Below are positions 35,591-48,051 of a stretch of DNA of 64,000 bases, in pieces (the stretch's first letter is position 1; each line of letters begins with the position of its first letter). A program made the position numbers and the translations under genes. The notes beneath the pieces were generated by a model. The model made no database searches, had not been told where the DNA came from, and worked only from the letters and a program-made list of their open reading frames with translations. Source of the stretch: Umbilicaria muhlenbergii. Lineage: Eukaryota > Ascomycota > Lecanoromycetes > Umbilicariales > Umbilicariaceae. Location of the stretch: assembly GCA_000611775.1 (NCBI GenBank), contig KK106982.1, positions 1,844,643-1,908,642 of the forward strand. Direction: 5' to 3'.

Positions 35591-38500
35591 CCGAAAGTCG
35601 CGGATAACACCAATCCAGAAAGATACATTCGATGCTGCCGGCGAAATCATGAAAGGGAGGACCCCACGTGTCCGTCCCGGCGAAAGCGTGGTCTACCTCA
35701 TAGTCTCCCGGCACAGCAGTGACAGAGTTTCAAGCGACAATGACGTCCTGCAAACAAGAAACCACAGCAACGGCCAAAATGACCTGACTCGCGAACTTCG
35801 ACCCTAACGGCCGCCCACGACAAGCCTCACCAGGCGATGCCATCAAGCGAACTTAAGGCGCTCACATCGGCGCTGCAGGGTGGGCAGATCTGAACTATCA
35901 GAAACCCGGCGGGCCTGGAGCTTTGTTCAGAAGGACATGGTGGGAGACGGAAATGAGAGGGCATTGTTGAGGTCGAGAGTTATATGCGAAAGTCGGGGCT
36001 GGAAATTCTACTTCGATCAAAGCGCAGCTTGTTCTCTCATACGAGTTAAAGACCTTCTACAGGGGATTCTCACCTTTGAGGCTGCCACTGCGTGGACAGT
36101 CCCACACTTCCAAAGCACTTCGAAGCCTTCTCTTCCCTAGGCCAAGGTTTTTGGCCTACAGCGTTTCAATGTCGGTCTTCCTTTCTGCTTGGCATGGGTA
36201 TTAGATTATCATGAGTTAGTCAGCATACCGAACAATTTGTTACTTTCCCCGGCTTACAAGTTGTCATTGAAGCCTGTGCAAGTCTCTAACGCAGGGGCTC
36301 GATCGTGATTCAGGGTACTTCCTTCCTGATGTTGCACCAGGATCCTCTTCCTTCTCTTCCCCCCAAAGGTAGATCTAGATGAGCTACTGAGGAACCCGTT
36401 CAGTCTGCTTCGGTCAGGACTGTCATTCGATCTTGATGGGCAATTTGGGAGCCCTCGATCGACAACTGCCACTTACTTTGATGATAGGTTTGAAACTCAA
36501 GCCATTTGCCTTGTAACCTCTCCTTTGGATCGGCCAGTGGTGGTCACAATCTCACGGTAGAGTAGCTCCGTACTCACCTGTCCGTTTGATTATTGTGGAA
36601 GCTTCGCCGCGCGTTCTCCTCGTGCGCCTTCTTTTCCGCATGAGGGTGCATCTTTGGAAGCATGGTGCTCTGCGCTAGAGGCTACGAGTACTTGGGTTTC
36701 ACCACTATTGTTAGCCTGATTAGCCTATCTCTCGATCACGTGCCCTATTCGCCCAAGCCCGACGAAGTTTCTTCTAACCATCTGATCGTCTTAGCAGTAA
36801 CAAGACGCTGGTGGTGTCACCCTGTGTCTCAGATCATGGTATGTGACTTTACGATAAGTATCGACGCCAGGTCAATCCTTGTATAGTGATAGAGATGAAA
36901 CAGAACTAATCCTTTCGAATCGGCGGCCGTATCTATCCCGCGATCCTATTTAGAGGCATTCGGGAGGTATGATTTGCCCCTTTTCTCGCCGCTCGCGATA
37001 CGCAGGTATACTGGCATCGATCGAGTCAGCCTCGTTGAGGTTTGATCCTGTGTTCACAAATCCCGTTAGATTAGGGCAGGGTAGGGTTTAGAGCAGATAA
37101 GCTTTATCGCAGTGAGGCGAACCACGGCAATAGAACAAACGTTTCTAAGTAGAGCACTCGGAATAGAATCGGGCGAAGGTCTAGATTTACACAGGCGGCC
37201 ACAGAGTGGGGGCGAGGGTTCGCCTCATTCTGCAATATTCCACGCAAGAAAAATTATGTAACCCTAGACGGAGGAGAGTCTCGATCGCGAACGAGAGGGA
37301 TAAAACAACAACTGTTAGATCTGCAGACACGCATACACGAGATGGAAATCGTGCGTACTCAAGGCGGTGAAGCACGGAATGATGCGGAGAGAGGTAGAGC
37401 AGCGTCTCAACTTAGCAGCAGAAAGAAGCGTAACCGCTGGGCTTAATCTCTCCGTGTCGGAGCCACTTCCGGGGTAAAATGTGGTGTCGCGGTTGCGGCA
37501 TCGGCCGCTTGAGACCTCAGTGGCCTGTTAGATATGTGGTACATCTGCCATCGGCGGTGAGAAGGGTTTGCGGAGAGAAAGGACTTGATGGGAAGGGGTG
37601 GTGTAGCAATCTGGGGTGGTAAATGCCAAGCCTCCCAGAATATGAAGAGGTGCAGGCCACCTACGGGGATTAGTACAGGTGGGGGTGCCTCTCAATTCTT
37701 TCGTAAGCATTCGTCAGACTCGGCTTGAAACACCAACGGTAGAGCGTCCCGAATAGCGCGTCGACGATAGGTTGGCCAGCGGGGAAGCCGTCAAGCCTTC
37801 TGCAAGTCGGAGGCCCATCGGCGGACCGAGGTTTCTTCCAGTGGCGTAGATATCTGGCCGTTTTGAGGACATCTTCGATCCAAGACCCCGCATAGGGAGA
37901 CCGAAGTGGATGCTAAGTCCATCTCCAAGAGAGCGAGAGTCCCTGTTGAGATGGTCCAGAGCTCGCGTGATGCGGGCAAGTGCTCATTGGAGACAGCGGC
38001 ACTGGAATGTTGGACGAGCAACAGAATCTGATTGGCTTGCTTCGTTTCGAAGATGCATATTCGCGATGTAAGATCCGGGGAAAGGCGGAAAGTATCCATG
38101 GTTGTAGACCCATCAACCAAACTTTGACTCGGCTGCCGTTCGGGGCCACAACATTCGCGGATGCTATCGTGCGTTTTGCACATGTCATCTGGCATCGATT
38201 CGCGCCGGATCATGGATGGATGGCTACCTGCAAGCGAGGGCCGATCTGCACTACCAGCGGCCATCTAGCATACAGCTGTACCCGGTTTTGCACGAGAGCT
38301 GCATAGGGCGTTCCCAAGCCGAGCTGGCGACATCCACATTGAAGCACAATCATTGGTGGAGGAAGAGTGGCGTGGCTTATGTGCCGTTCACTTCCAAGAT
38401 GTGCTTCTTACATGCTCGATCCGGACTCGACTGCCTCGGGTCTCTTAGATGCAAAGTACTATCCAGCGACCGGACGGCAAGCGGAGGCATGGAGAGATGA

Positions 38501-40123
38501 AACAGTCCCAACGATAAAATCAACAGCGTACCTGCAGAACACGTTCCGTGGTCTGCTGCAGGGATCAGTTTCTGCGCGTTGAGGGAAGTCTAGATGGTTG
38601 AGATGTAGAATCGTCCAAGATTGGGGTCCCGGTACGGTATAATGAGATGTTCGTGTACTGAAGAGAGCGTGCGGGGAAGGTACTCTGTAGACAACAACAA
38701 CGACAAGAAGGGCCCGTGGAGCGGACAGTAGTAATGAAATGTAAGCATGCAGGATACATGGACAAAAGTCTCGACTCTTGACATTTCCGATTCGGATCGT
38801 TACCAAGGCATTTCGTGCATGATTGCGTACCAAGGGACCAGAAGAGGCCTGTGGCTTTGAGACCAAACCCACTCACCTCCGAGCCGCTGGTGCGGTCTGG
38901 CGAAACAGGTAACTAGCACGGCGTTACGCAGCTGTCAGTCGCAAGCCCAAAGCGGGTTCAATAACGAAGTAAGGGAAGGCGGCTCAGACAAAGATGATAA
39001 TGTACTCGGACGCCATGCGAAGCTCTGATATTGATAATACCGACAATAATGATTTCTTGATATGTGTACAAAAGCAATGAAAACAAGTAACCGTGTCGGC
39101 TCATACACCGGCTTATAGCCCGGCTCGTCGACCGATTTAGCCACCTTGTCGCAGTTCGCAGATGCTCGGGCTGGCAGGCTGAAAGCACGACTGGGGACGG
39201 AGCATAGCGTGGGCGACAGAATCAAATCATTGGGTGCCGTGGATGCTAGCACTGGTAGATTCTTAGATAGGTAGCTCCTCGTTTAACGCGATCTGCCCGT
39301 GATCCCTGTAGTGGAGACTGGAGAGGCATGAGGCATATGTAAGTGAGGCGAGCGCATGCGGGCGAGATCATGGTACTGGGAATGCTACAGCACTGGCTCA
39401 ACGTCCCACATCCTTGCTTGATGCCTCACGGAGCATCTTATTCTTAAGCCTCAGCTAGGATGTCCAGGCAGGTAATGGAGTAATGGAGCAGAGCGAAAGC
39501 GTGTGCTACTCCGATGATTCCCCAGTCCCGGCAACGTACCGTCTGGCAGGACTGGATGTGCTCCTGGCCTCGGCTGCAATGTCCAGGCGGCGTGATAGGA
39601 CAGAGCGCTGTCGAGAGTTTCTGCTGCGCGATGAATTCCCACCGCGCCGGCGGCGTATCATCTTTGCGCGATGAATCCAAGGACAAAGTACAAGGAGAGG
39701 GTACCAGCTGATGGTCGTGCCAAGATCACCGACCGCAGTCAGCAACACCATCGCGGCGGCCTCAATATTCCTGACGTTGCTCGAACTGGAAAGCACGGTT
39801 CCGCTACCAGGGTTCATGGGAGTGAGGACAGGCTGAGACGGAAAGATTATGCGTGGGCGTCGGTGTCGATCGAGGGATCAACTGTCCCGACAGACTGGAA
39901 CCCAAGCGATAGAATGATCGATGCAAGGCGTGGGTAGCGGGCGAGTAAGGTGATCGAGTGCGAGGACGGATCAGTCGAGTACCTGGACAGCAGGCACCCC
40001 TCCCGGTAGCCCATCCCATCTTTTTGCATCCTCACCCCATGGCCACGGTCGGAACAAGCGAACTGGCCGACCACACTGGCCGAAGCGTCACGATGGCACG
40101 ATGGGATGATAGGATGATTGGAC

Positions 40124-40150
40124 GATACGATGATACGATGATACGATCGA
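40124..40150. repeat. Tandem ATACGATG repeat
   Basis: ATACGATG is repeated about three times and is embedded in a looser GATGGGATGATAGGATGATTGG context from 40100. Looks like a short microsatellite under decay. Confidence 0.6.
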
Positions 40151-40508
40151 TACATTCTGGCACTGGCCAAAGCGACGTTGGACCCTCTCATCGAGCAAGA
40201 CAAAGCTGCAGCTGCAGCAGAATCACATCACATTAATGCCTCAAGGAGGCGTTCCCGCCAACGTCAACTCTGTTTTCTTCCACTGCGTCGAGGCCGGAAG
40301 GGGCCAAGCGCTTTCCCTTTCTTTCCCATTTCCCCGGTATGAGAATGAGATGACCCATGACCCAGGCCTTGACGGGTCCAGAACACAGACCCATGCTGGA
40401 CATCATCATCTGCGTTGGTTTGCCTGTTCCAGAGATCCGTGCAGCGGCGGCTCTCTTTGACGTCTGAGCAATCCTTGGATGATGCATGCTTGGAGGGCGT
40501 TGGCTACT

Positions 40509-40550
40509 TGGGATGCTTGGGATGCTTGGGATGCTTTGGATGCTCTGGAT
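40509..40550. repeat. Tandem GGGATGCTT repeat
   Basis: Four to five copies of a 9-10-base unit GGGATGCTT(G), the last two diverged to TGGATGCTC. Translated it gives the WDAWDAWDALDALD pattern of one open frame, which is a repeat artefact. Confidence 0.7.
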
Positions 40551-41899
40551 ATCTTCATGTCCGCATGCATCCAGTGTGATGTCAGAATATTCTACTTAAT
40601 CCCACCGTATGAAATAAAGACACTTGCCTGCCTCTGCCTCGCCTGGGTGCCAAGATGGAGAGTCTTGGCAACCATCGTCGCTGGAGATCGACTGAGAGAG
40701 CTCGTGGCTGACAGGATCTGACACGGGCCGATCGTCTTGCTCGTAACCATAACCATAGCCATCTGAACCATCAACCACGGTCCACTCCGGACTCAGGTAG
40801 CCTCCCAGCGCTAAACCGCTGTCAGGTTGAAGACCCTGACCACACTTGACAAATGCCGAGCAGCCACTGACTTTAACATGGTCGGAAAAGCGGCCCTGTT
40901 CATGGCTCATGCTGCTCGATTGGCTTTCCACCGCAGCGGCCGTCGCTGTGGGACCGCCCGACGGATTGAGTGTCTGTGACGTTCCCTTCCCAGCATCCCA
41001 AGACACCTCCATGGGTCAGGGGATGCTGTCAACGTTCCTTACACCTTGGCCTACCGATGGCAGATGACGCTTTTAGCTGCTATTCTTACTCACGCAGGCG
41101 CGTTTGGGGTGCTCTAGTCCATCCGAATGGGAGTCCATCCAGGCAGAGACAAGACTAACACGGGCATCTAACACGGGCATGACGCTGATCATTGGACGAC
41201 ACCACCATCATCCCGCTCGATGCGTCTCCAACCCGCAGCCTCAAAGGCACTCTGTTAGGGCATTTCCCGAACAACCCAATCCGATGTCATTTGTCGCGAG
41301 TAGTAGCCAGGTCTGTCCGGGCGAAAGTGCTAAAGCAACGCTACCGACGAGGGGACAAGAAGGAAGGACAGGTCGAGCACCAATTGCAGGAGCAACAAGG
41401 TACGTAAGCCGCCAACCTGTCAGTGTCACTGTCATGCTAGGCCCGGGCAATGGTGATCCGCCAGTCATGCCGTGCCCACGTCCGGGCCGCCAGTAAGTTC
41501 GCCTTGCCGTGCCAGAGTTCGATGGACGAACTTTGATGAGGCAAAGCACACGAACGTTCCGGAGCATGCACAAGCCGGGGAGAAGTTTACCACTTACCAC
41601 TCGTCGTCCAAGCCGATCTCCCATCTTGCATACCGGGGGCAAAGCATACCGCCACGATGGAACGGAAGGAGCAGGGCGCTCCTATCAGGGCCGGCGCCCC
41701 ACACTCTCGCCCTGAGCCTGCCCACTGCCCTCGCTCCTCCGGCCTTCTTCCGCTTCCATTTATGCACTATCGTTTTACTTTTCCCAGACGCCTGGAAAAG
41801 ACGGAATGCTCCACGCCACGGGAGGCACTAGAGACGTCTTGCACCCATCATGCCTGGCAAATGGCCATGCTCGCCAGCCAATACTTGAACACAGGCCCC

Positions 41900-41955
41900 C
41901 CGACTGGCCGACTAGCTGGCCTACTGGCTGGCCTCCTGGCTGGCCTACTGGCGAG
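41900..41955. repeat. Tandem CTGGCCTACTGG-type repeat
   Basis: Overlapping copies of CTGGC with CTA/CTC spacers, an imperfect 12-base unit. It produces the LAGLLAGLLAG and PVGQPGGQPVGQ patterns in open frames on opposite strands, so those frames are not gene evidence. Confidence 0.7.
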
Positions 41956-42804
41956 CCGGGCATAGCTGTCTGTCAAAACAACCTTAGGTTTCGGCATGTG
42001 GTAGGTGCGCAGCCCGTTGCGCATCCCTCGAAGCCACACGAGCACCTTACCCTTGGGACCTGTGGATCTCCCCAATCACCTACATAATCTTAAGCCTTCC
42101 CTTCCCTTGGGAGCGGCATCGTGCATTGTACCACTGTCCAATATTCGGAGCCGAAGTGGTATATATGTCACATCCGTCACATGAATGTATTCCAAATCCT
42201 CCTCGATTGTACCGCCTTATCGATAACACCCCACGTCCGTGAGAGACAGTCCTCCTGGGGTTTGACGAGAATCGAATACGACCCCCCCGACAGGGAGGGC
42301 TTCAGCCACGACTCCGTGAGCGTTCTATTCAGGCTTAGGACGTCTTCGAAGACATCACCATCGTTGCTTAAGTACTGCCCTTCAGTATTCACATTCCCAA
42401 TCCTCGACCATCCCGCGTTCTACTCGACCAATGGACATTGTCCGGGCAAGTACACTACCAAGGTAAGCTATTCACATATGACGTCGTTTACTGTTGATGC
42501 AACGGTCATCATCTGCATCTGCTTACAAGTTCGCTGCGTCATATCATTCTTTTGTAACTAAGTAGATGTTGGCAACAAGCATTGGCGATTTGCTTAAGTC
42601 TGAGACCTCATCTTTACAGCACGCCGACGCAACAGTTCGGGACTCCAGCATCTGCAGGCACTCACTATTGGCTTCGCCAAACAGGGTAGCGACTACGTTG
42701 AGTCTCAGCTGATCAAGGCAACTACTAGATTACCATATAGAACGCCAAGAGCGGGAGGACGGAGTAAATCTGAAGCTAGATGAGAGCGTCTGCACACCTC
42801 TTTC

Positions 42805-44125
42805 ATGAGATTGTCTCCATCTGGCGCCGCAAACGAATTTCCTATGGCTCGTCGTGAATATACAGCCGTACGGCCAAGTAAGAACAAAGGCCAACTTCCA
42901 CCTTTAGTTGAGGTGATTACCCTTTTATAGACGACGCAATGACCCCTCAGAGCAAATACTTACCAGAGAGATCTTGACAGGCTGTACCAGAAATCCGCCA
43001 TACTAAACCCGCGGCGGAGCGTCTGTATGAATTGCCTCGTGCTGCCTACGATTCGTCGATACGCACCAACGAGTACTCAACGACGAAATCGCTTGCTCCA
43101 TCGCCGTCGCTTCAGAACAGAAGAAACCCTTCGCCAACGTACGAGAGATCGATCACTCCTCCGCAGCGAAGTCCGGTGCATCCTAACTCAAGCCATCAAA
43201 GCTCTCGACTCGATTCGCACATTCCTCTACGTTCTGGCCCTCCCACTCGTAGTAGTGGCTCTTCTTTATCCTCTGAGTTCTCTGACAGGCGTGGGAGCCT
43301 GGTGTCAGCTGCTTCTTCTGCCGCGTATCCCTCCTGTTCCTCTTCTGCCGGTGTATATTCTTCCTCTTCCTCTACTGCTACCTACACTCCGTATTCAAGT
43401 ATGAGCCGCGAGCAGCCGCTCTCCGCTGGATTGCCCGCCCTGCGTGGCCCATCGAATGGCGCTCATTCGGAAAACGAAGGACTCGATCAACGCAGTTTGC
43501 CATCTCTCTTTGGCAACAGCCCCGGAGGACCAATGAGCCCTTATTCGCAGGAAAGGGCTCCGCTGTATGGCTCGCGCCACAATACAGCGCAAACTTATCC
43601 TCCGTCTAGGCAAACATACAGTTTACCAGCTCCAGACCAGCCAGCGTATACCTCTGGGGGAGACGTTCAATCCCGACAGTACTCTTACCCACCCACGCAA
43701 TATGCAGATCGGTCGCCGTTCATGAATGGTAGCGCCAACGGGCAGTATCCACTCAATTTCGACACGGGCAGTGAATACGGTGAACCTAAACACAAGCGCC
43801 GCCGAGGAAATCTGCCCAAAGCGGTCACAGACATCATGAGGGCTTGGTTTCAGGATCACATCGCACACCCTTACCCGACTGAAGAAGAGAAACAGATTCT
43901 CATGCACCGTACGGGCCTGACTATCAGCCAGGTCAGTACGAATCCAAGGGTCTGACCTTTAAGGAATCCATTAATTGACATATACAATAGATCAGTAACT
44001 GGTTCATCAACGCCAGACGCCGTCATCTGCCTCAGATGACCAAGCAAGCTCAGGCAGAAGCGGAAGTCCGAGACAACCAAGGTGGGCAACGCCGGTCGCC
44101 CCCAGATCGCGCTTCCCAGAAATGA
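42805..44125 (+). CDS. TALE-class homeobox transcription factor
   Basis: Nuclear DNA-binding protein, 397 residues in three exons: 42805-42912, 42981-43931 and 43991-44125. Exon 1 (MRLSPSGAANEFP, then KNKGQLPPLVE) joins in phase 0 to AVPEIRHTKPAAERLYELPR, which restores a frame otherwise lacking an ATG. The middle is disordered, rich in Ser, Pro, Tyr and Gln. The homeodomain (about 310-370) begins GNLPKAVTDIMRAWFQDH, has the three-residue TALE loop Pro-Tyr-Pro (AHPYPTEEEK), and ends NWFINARRRHLPQM. Helix 3 is split by the second intron and is complete only after splicing (Trp357, Asn360, Arg362). A basic KHKRRR patch just upstream is a likely nuclear signal. A second in-frame ATG at 42844 is an alternative start. 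Such factors act in fungal development; target genes cannot be read from the sequence. Confidence 0.93.
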
Positions 44126-46992
44126 GTCTCTGGCGCCGCAGCTGCGGACCAGCGGCTTCCTCATTCTCACAGCCGGCACAGATACACTTACATGAGTTTC
44201 CATCCAATTCTGCAACATAGCGACACACCAGATACCCCGACCGATTCTGTATGTATGATCGACAGCCGCTGCATGGAAGTGTACCAAGGGTCCGGTTCCG
44301 AGAGCACCAGCACCTCGGTCGGAAGAAGGCAAAAGAAGCAACCTGGCGTTCCGGTTTCTGCTTAGTTGTAGCGATTCTTCATCATTTCTGCGATGCTCGG
44401 CCTTCGAGCCCGGGACACAGCACGGCACATCGAGGGCCTTGATTACGAAGTTTTCTGCGCATCGATTTCAAAAAGTACACAATTGAAGCCCATCCGACCT
44501 TTTCTCGCAACGGTTAACGACATGAACAATCTCTTATTATCACTTCGAATTTGGGGAGATCTCTACTGGAGATTGCTCGTTGATGCTGCTATAGGGGCTG
44601 AGGGGGGTACCTGCATGCCACCTCAGTCGCGTGGTTCAATCTCTTGGGATCCCCGGTACTGGTCTTTGAGCCACGGTAGTCCCATGGTTGTACTCATACA
44701 TGAACGAGAATTATTTGTTTGCCATCTGAATATAAATTCCCACGTCTTCCACGAAAATCTCCCCCATCTATCCCCAGAGCTGCCATCCCGCAACCAAATC
44801 CCCTTCCCACGCAAACCGTTGAAAACAAAAAATCTCAACCCCGAAGACGCACAATGATATCAACAGCCACCCCCTCTTCCCGCCGGCCTACCAATCACAC
44901 AGCCCGAGCAAAGCCGCCTCCCTTCATGCATTTCTGCACCACTTGCATCCGCGCCCCCCTTGCAAACCCGCTCCGTCGGTATCGCACTAACGATGTCCAC
45001 ACCGGGCGCCCCGCCCTAATTTTAACCCACCCCGGGCCAGAAGCGCAAGCCACCCGTGTCATCGGAGCGTTTTTTATGGCACCAGTAGCAGCGAGGGAAG
45101 GGAAGGTACCTTAGTGGACCATGGGACGGGGGGCGGTTGACGTAACCTTGGCGCAACTGGCCTCTGGATGGATCCGTCCATCGGTGGGAGTCTGGGAGAG
45201 GGAATGTAGGATGGGATCGGAAAATGGGGTCCGGCTGTTGCGGTCCTAGGGAAGCGACGTGGCGGGCTGGGAAGGCTCTTCTGGAATAAAGAACTGGGAA
45301 AGAGGCTACCGAGAAGGAAGAGGAGTGGCGATTAGGGGTATGCTTACTCGGAGGGGCAGAGGGATGCTTTTGGACAGGACAGCTTGGCTTGGGATAGGCA
45401 ATGGGCGTGATGATTGATTGATTGATTGATTGGGGCATGGCGATTCGGTGCGCACCAGGGGAGAGCCGACACCCGCTGGAGCCGACGCTTCCGTCACGGC
45501 AGTTCTGGGTGTTTGTCACCTCAGCTGAGGTCGTACTCACACGTCGATTGCGACGGTCTTGGGCCGTCAAGTTCCAGCCCCGTGCGCCCCGTCGCCGACG
45601 GCTACGAGTCATGCAGACGCCTAATTGTAACGCATGGACGAGACGTGATGGATTGCCGATCCCCAAGGAATCCAACCTCATTTTCCAATCCATCCCAGGT
45701 TACATTAGAATCTCCTCATCCAACCTCGCCTCGCCCCTTGGGTCGGCGCTACGAAACCCGATCGCGAGGTTCTCGCAGAGCTCGCGTTTGTGAGGATCGC
45801 GGGCCCCGGGACCGTCAGGGCCGCGGCGTGGGATTCGTGGAAATTTTGGTGGAGGTGATGGCGGAACTGAAGTGAACTGGGGGGAGTATTGGGATTATTG
45901 GGTCACATTCATTTGGAACGAGGCAGGCAGTTGCATGAGTACATGTGTTGTTGGAACGGTCCTTGTTGCCTTTCCAACCGAACACAACCGCCGATCTGGC
46001 ACGCGTGGGCCGCGTGCAGCTGGGGGGTTTTTTGTTGAGATGGGGATGGAGAGGGCATGGCAGGCAGGGCATAGGCGTGAGGTGGGCGTGGGCATGCGAG
46101 ACCCTGATCGACGGTGCAGATGAGCGCATGGCTTGAGGGGTGGAGGGGGGGAGGATGGCGTGGATGGGCAGCCAGGTATGGTGAGGTAGGTAGCTTAGGG
46201 TATGGGAAAAATAATAAGGCGGGTTGGACGTGCGTGGGTCGGGTGCGTGCAGGCGGATGGAAAAGATAAGGTAGGGTGGTGCAGGAATGGGTTTGAGTGA
46301 TGCTCGTGAGGGAGTGGTGGGTGAGCGAGGAAATACGTCATTGTTGGGAATTTGTTGGAAAAATTATCAGAATAGGAAACTGGAGCAAATGAGAACGATA
46401 ATGACTGAAAATTTTTCTTCTCTTTTGGCTTTGCATTCTGCATTCATGCTTGAATTATCTTCCGGGTGTAGATCTTTGTTGGAAAGTGTTGCGAAAACAA
46501 TATTTGTGCATGTTGTCGTTGACATGCTGGGTCGTCAGATCGTCAGATCGTCATCATCGTCAGTCTTCTAAAACGATCGCGCGACTCAACCGCCTCATTA
46601 TTTTCACCGCTTTCCCGGCAAGGGGTCAATTCGAACTGCCGTACTCTACCATTGTAACGGATCGAGAAGAACCCTGGCCCCTATGCAGTGTGTCGGGAAC
46701 TTCCTTTTGCTCCGGATATATCAAACCCGGGACAGGGGACAGACTTGCTGGGGAGGCCGTTATGGTGGACCCATCACTGCAGACCCCGTTAAGCACCCGG
46801 AGGTAGATCCCCGCCTCCAAGGCAAGCGGTGAGGCGGACGCCGCGTGTGTGATATGCTTCTAGAAGGCTTCAGACCTCACACTTGCGAGTCATGCCCAAA
46901 TGAGGCGGTTGCACTGTACCCGCCCGAGGCTGGTAGGACAGACAGTCTTCTCCTGTCGAGCTGCGTCGACCCTCTTCTATTCGCTAGTCTCC
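44126..46992. other. Intergenic region, homeobox gene / phosphopantetheinyl transferase
   Basis: 2.9 kb between the 3' ends of two converging genes. It holds a (TGAT)n microsatellite at 45408-45432 and a G-rich zone at 46120-46290. The longest frame, 223 codons on the minus strand at 45022-45693, is proline/arginine-rich, crosses the microsatellite and has no recognisable domain, so it is not called. Confidence 0.5.
45408..45432. repeat. (TGAT)n microsatellite
   Basis: About six consecutive TGAT units. Being a 4-base repeat it reads through all frames (INQSI / DWLIDW) and creates open frames on both strands. Confidence 0.85.
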
Positions 46993-48051
46993 TCACTCCC
47001 TGTGTTCGGTCGCGTGTGGATATACATCCTCTTCTAAACTGAGCACCTTCCACGGCTCAAGCCTCCCAATTGCGGCCATGCCTTCCCCTTTGTCCCCCTC
47101 AACAGCCGTCGAGATGATATAGTCCCTCCCAAAGGCCTGAGTCTCCATACGCGTCTCACTCTCTTTTATATCTCTCAACCAGACTTCGACATCCGATACT
47201 ATACCACCCCATAGTCCAGTGCTTTGCAGTTGCTCGCTTGTCTGTGGAACCCGGACATTGCGAAACTCCAGCTCTTGAAGCCACTTCGCCATCAGGGCCT
47301 CACCAGTCATCTTTATGTACGCCTCTTTAAGGGACCAGAAAGTGTAGAACAAGCGGCGGCGGGCCTTCAATCGCGCCTCCGCGCTTATTGTCTGCTCCGT
47401 TCCGTCCGACATCTGCACAATCAACTCTTCTTTCTCTACCTTGTAGCTGCCCCCACGCTCTTCCACCTCTTTCAGTTTGACTACAGTACTATCATCAAGG
47501 GTATAAGTGTCAGGAACTGTAGAGACCATGTCCGCCACCTCGCGTTCCGAAAACACTTCCTGAAAGATCCGCACCCAGTTCTCGAACCCCTCGCGGGCGA
47601 CGGTACGGCGGTCCTTGTCCCAGTCGACATGCATAACGTCGACACCCAGCCTCGCCCCAGACCCCGCCCTCCCCACCAAGACGACAACAGCACCATGATG
47701 AGACACATTGAACTGGACAATCTTCTCCGGTGCATGCTCGGAGGGATTATAGCACGGCTTGCCATTGTCAGCAACACTGATGACGCTCTCTGACCATGGT
47801 ATGCCGCAGCTTCGAACTATAGCGAGATGCTTGAGGAGGTAGGAGCCCAACTTGAGCTTTGCATCTTGCGGGCGCTTAAAGGGGAGCACCTTTGCCGTCT
47901 CTTCGGGTGGGAGCAACGAGAGCGCGCGCGAAGCATCACCAGTGGCCCAATGTTCAGTCGATGACATAGAATATCCGTATGAATTTGACGCTGGGGCCGG
48001 CCACAGCTGCGCTGTGTCGAGAAGCCAGCGGAAAACAGCGTGGTTTGCCAT
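46993..48051 (-). CDS. npgA: 4'-phosphopantetheinyl transferase (Sfp/NpgA type)
   Basis: Transfers the 4'-phosphopantetheine arm from coenzyme A to the Ser of carrier domains in PKSs, NRPSs and alpha-aminoadipate reductase; in filamentous ascomycetes one such enzyme usually serves all of these. Single exon, 352 residues, of usual length. Motifs: LLKHLAIVRSCGIPW and VADNGKPCY near the N-terminus (substrate region), FNVSHHG at 114-120, GVDVMHVD at 136-143 with the Mg-binding Asp138, and WSLKEAYIKMTG at 239-250 with Glu/Lys of the active site. A charged insert separates the last two motifs. It shares a 498-base divergent region with PDX2. It lies about 20 kb from the PKS, whose carrier Ser2317 is a probable substrate; linkage may be chance, because the enzyme is needed for lysine and siderophores as well. 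Confidence 0.95.
   Translation of the reverse strand: MANHAVFRWLLDTAQLWPAPASNSYGYSMSSTEHWATGDASRALSLLPPEETAKVLPFKRPQDAKLKLGSYLLKHLAIVRSCGIPWSESVISVADNGKPCYNPSEHAPEKIVQFNVSHHGAVVVLVGRAGSGARLGVDVMHVDWDKDRRTVAREGFENWVRIFQEVFSEREVADMVSTVPDTYTLDDSTVVKLKEVEERGGSYKVEKEELIVQMSDGTEQTISAEARLKARRRLFYTFWSLKEAYIKMTGEALMAKWLQELEFRNVRVPQTSEQLQSTGLWGGIVSDVEVWLRDIKESETRMETQAFGRDYIISTAVEGDKGEGMAAIGRLEPWKVLSLEEDVYPHATEHRE

Larger units (their letters stand above)
35591..42804. other. 7.2 kb gene-poor region with decayed simple repeats
   Basis: No gene can be supported. Dozens of 60-140-codon frames overlap on both strands without family resemblance. Visible structure: ATACGATG repeats at 40124-40150, a GGATGCTTG run at 40509-40550, a CTGGC-rich run at 41900-41955, and an unattributed 97-codon open frame with heptad-like charge at 37153-37446. 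The last 800 bases (42000-42804) should include the promoter and 5' UTR of the homeobox gene. Confidence 0.5.

Noticed and set aside
33071-42804. Retroelement or DNA transposon in the gene-poor region
   Set aside because: No reverse transcriptase, integrase or transposase motif, terminal repeat or target-site duplication could be recognised by eye; only simple repeats and one unattributed frame were seen.
45022-45693. 223-codon minus-strand open frame
   Set aside because: Proline/arginine/serine-rich, crosses a (TGAT)n microsatellite, overlaps plus-strand frames of the same quality, and has no domain.
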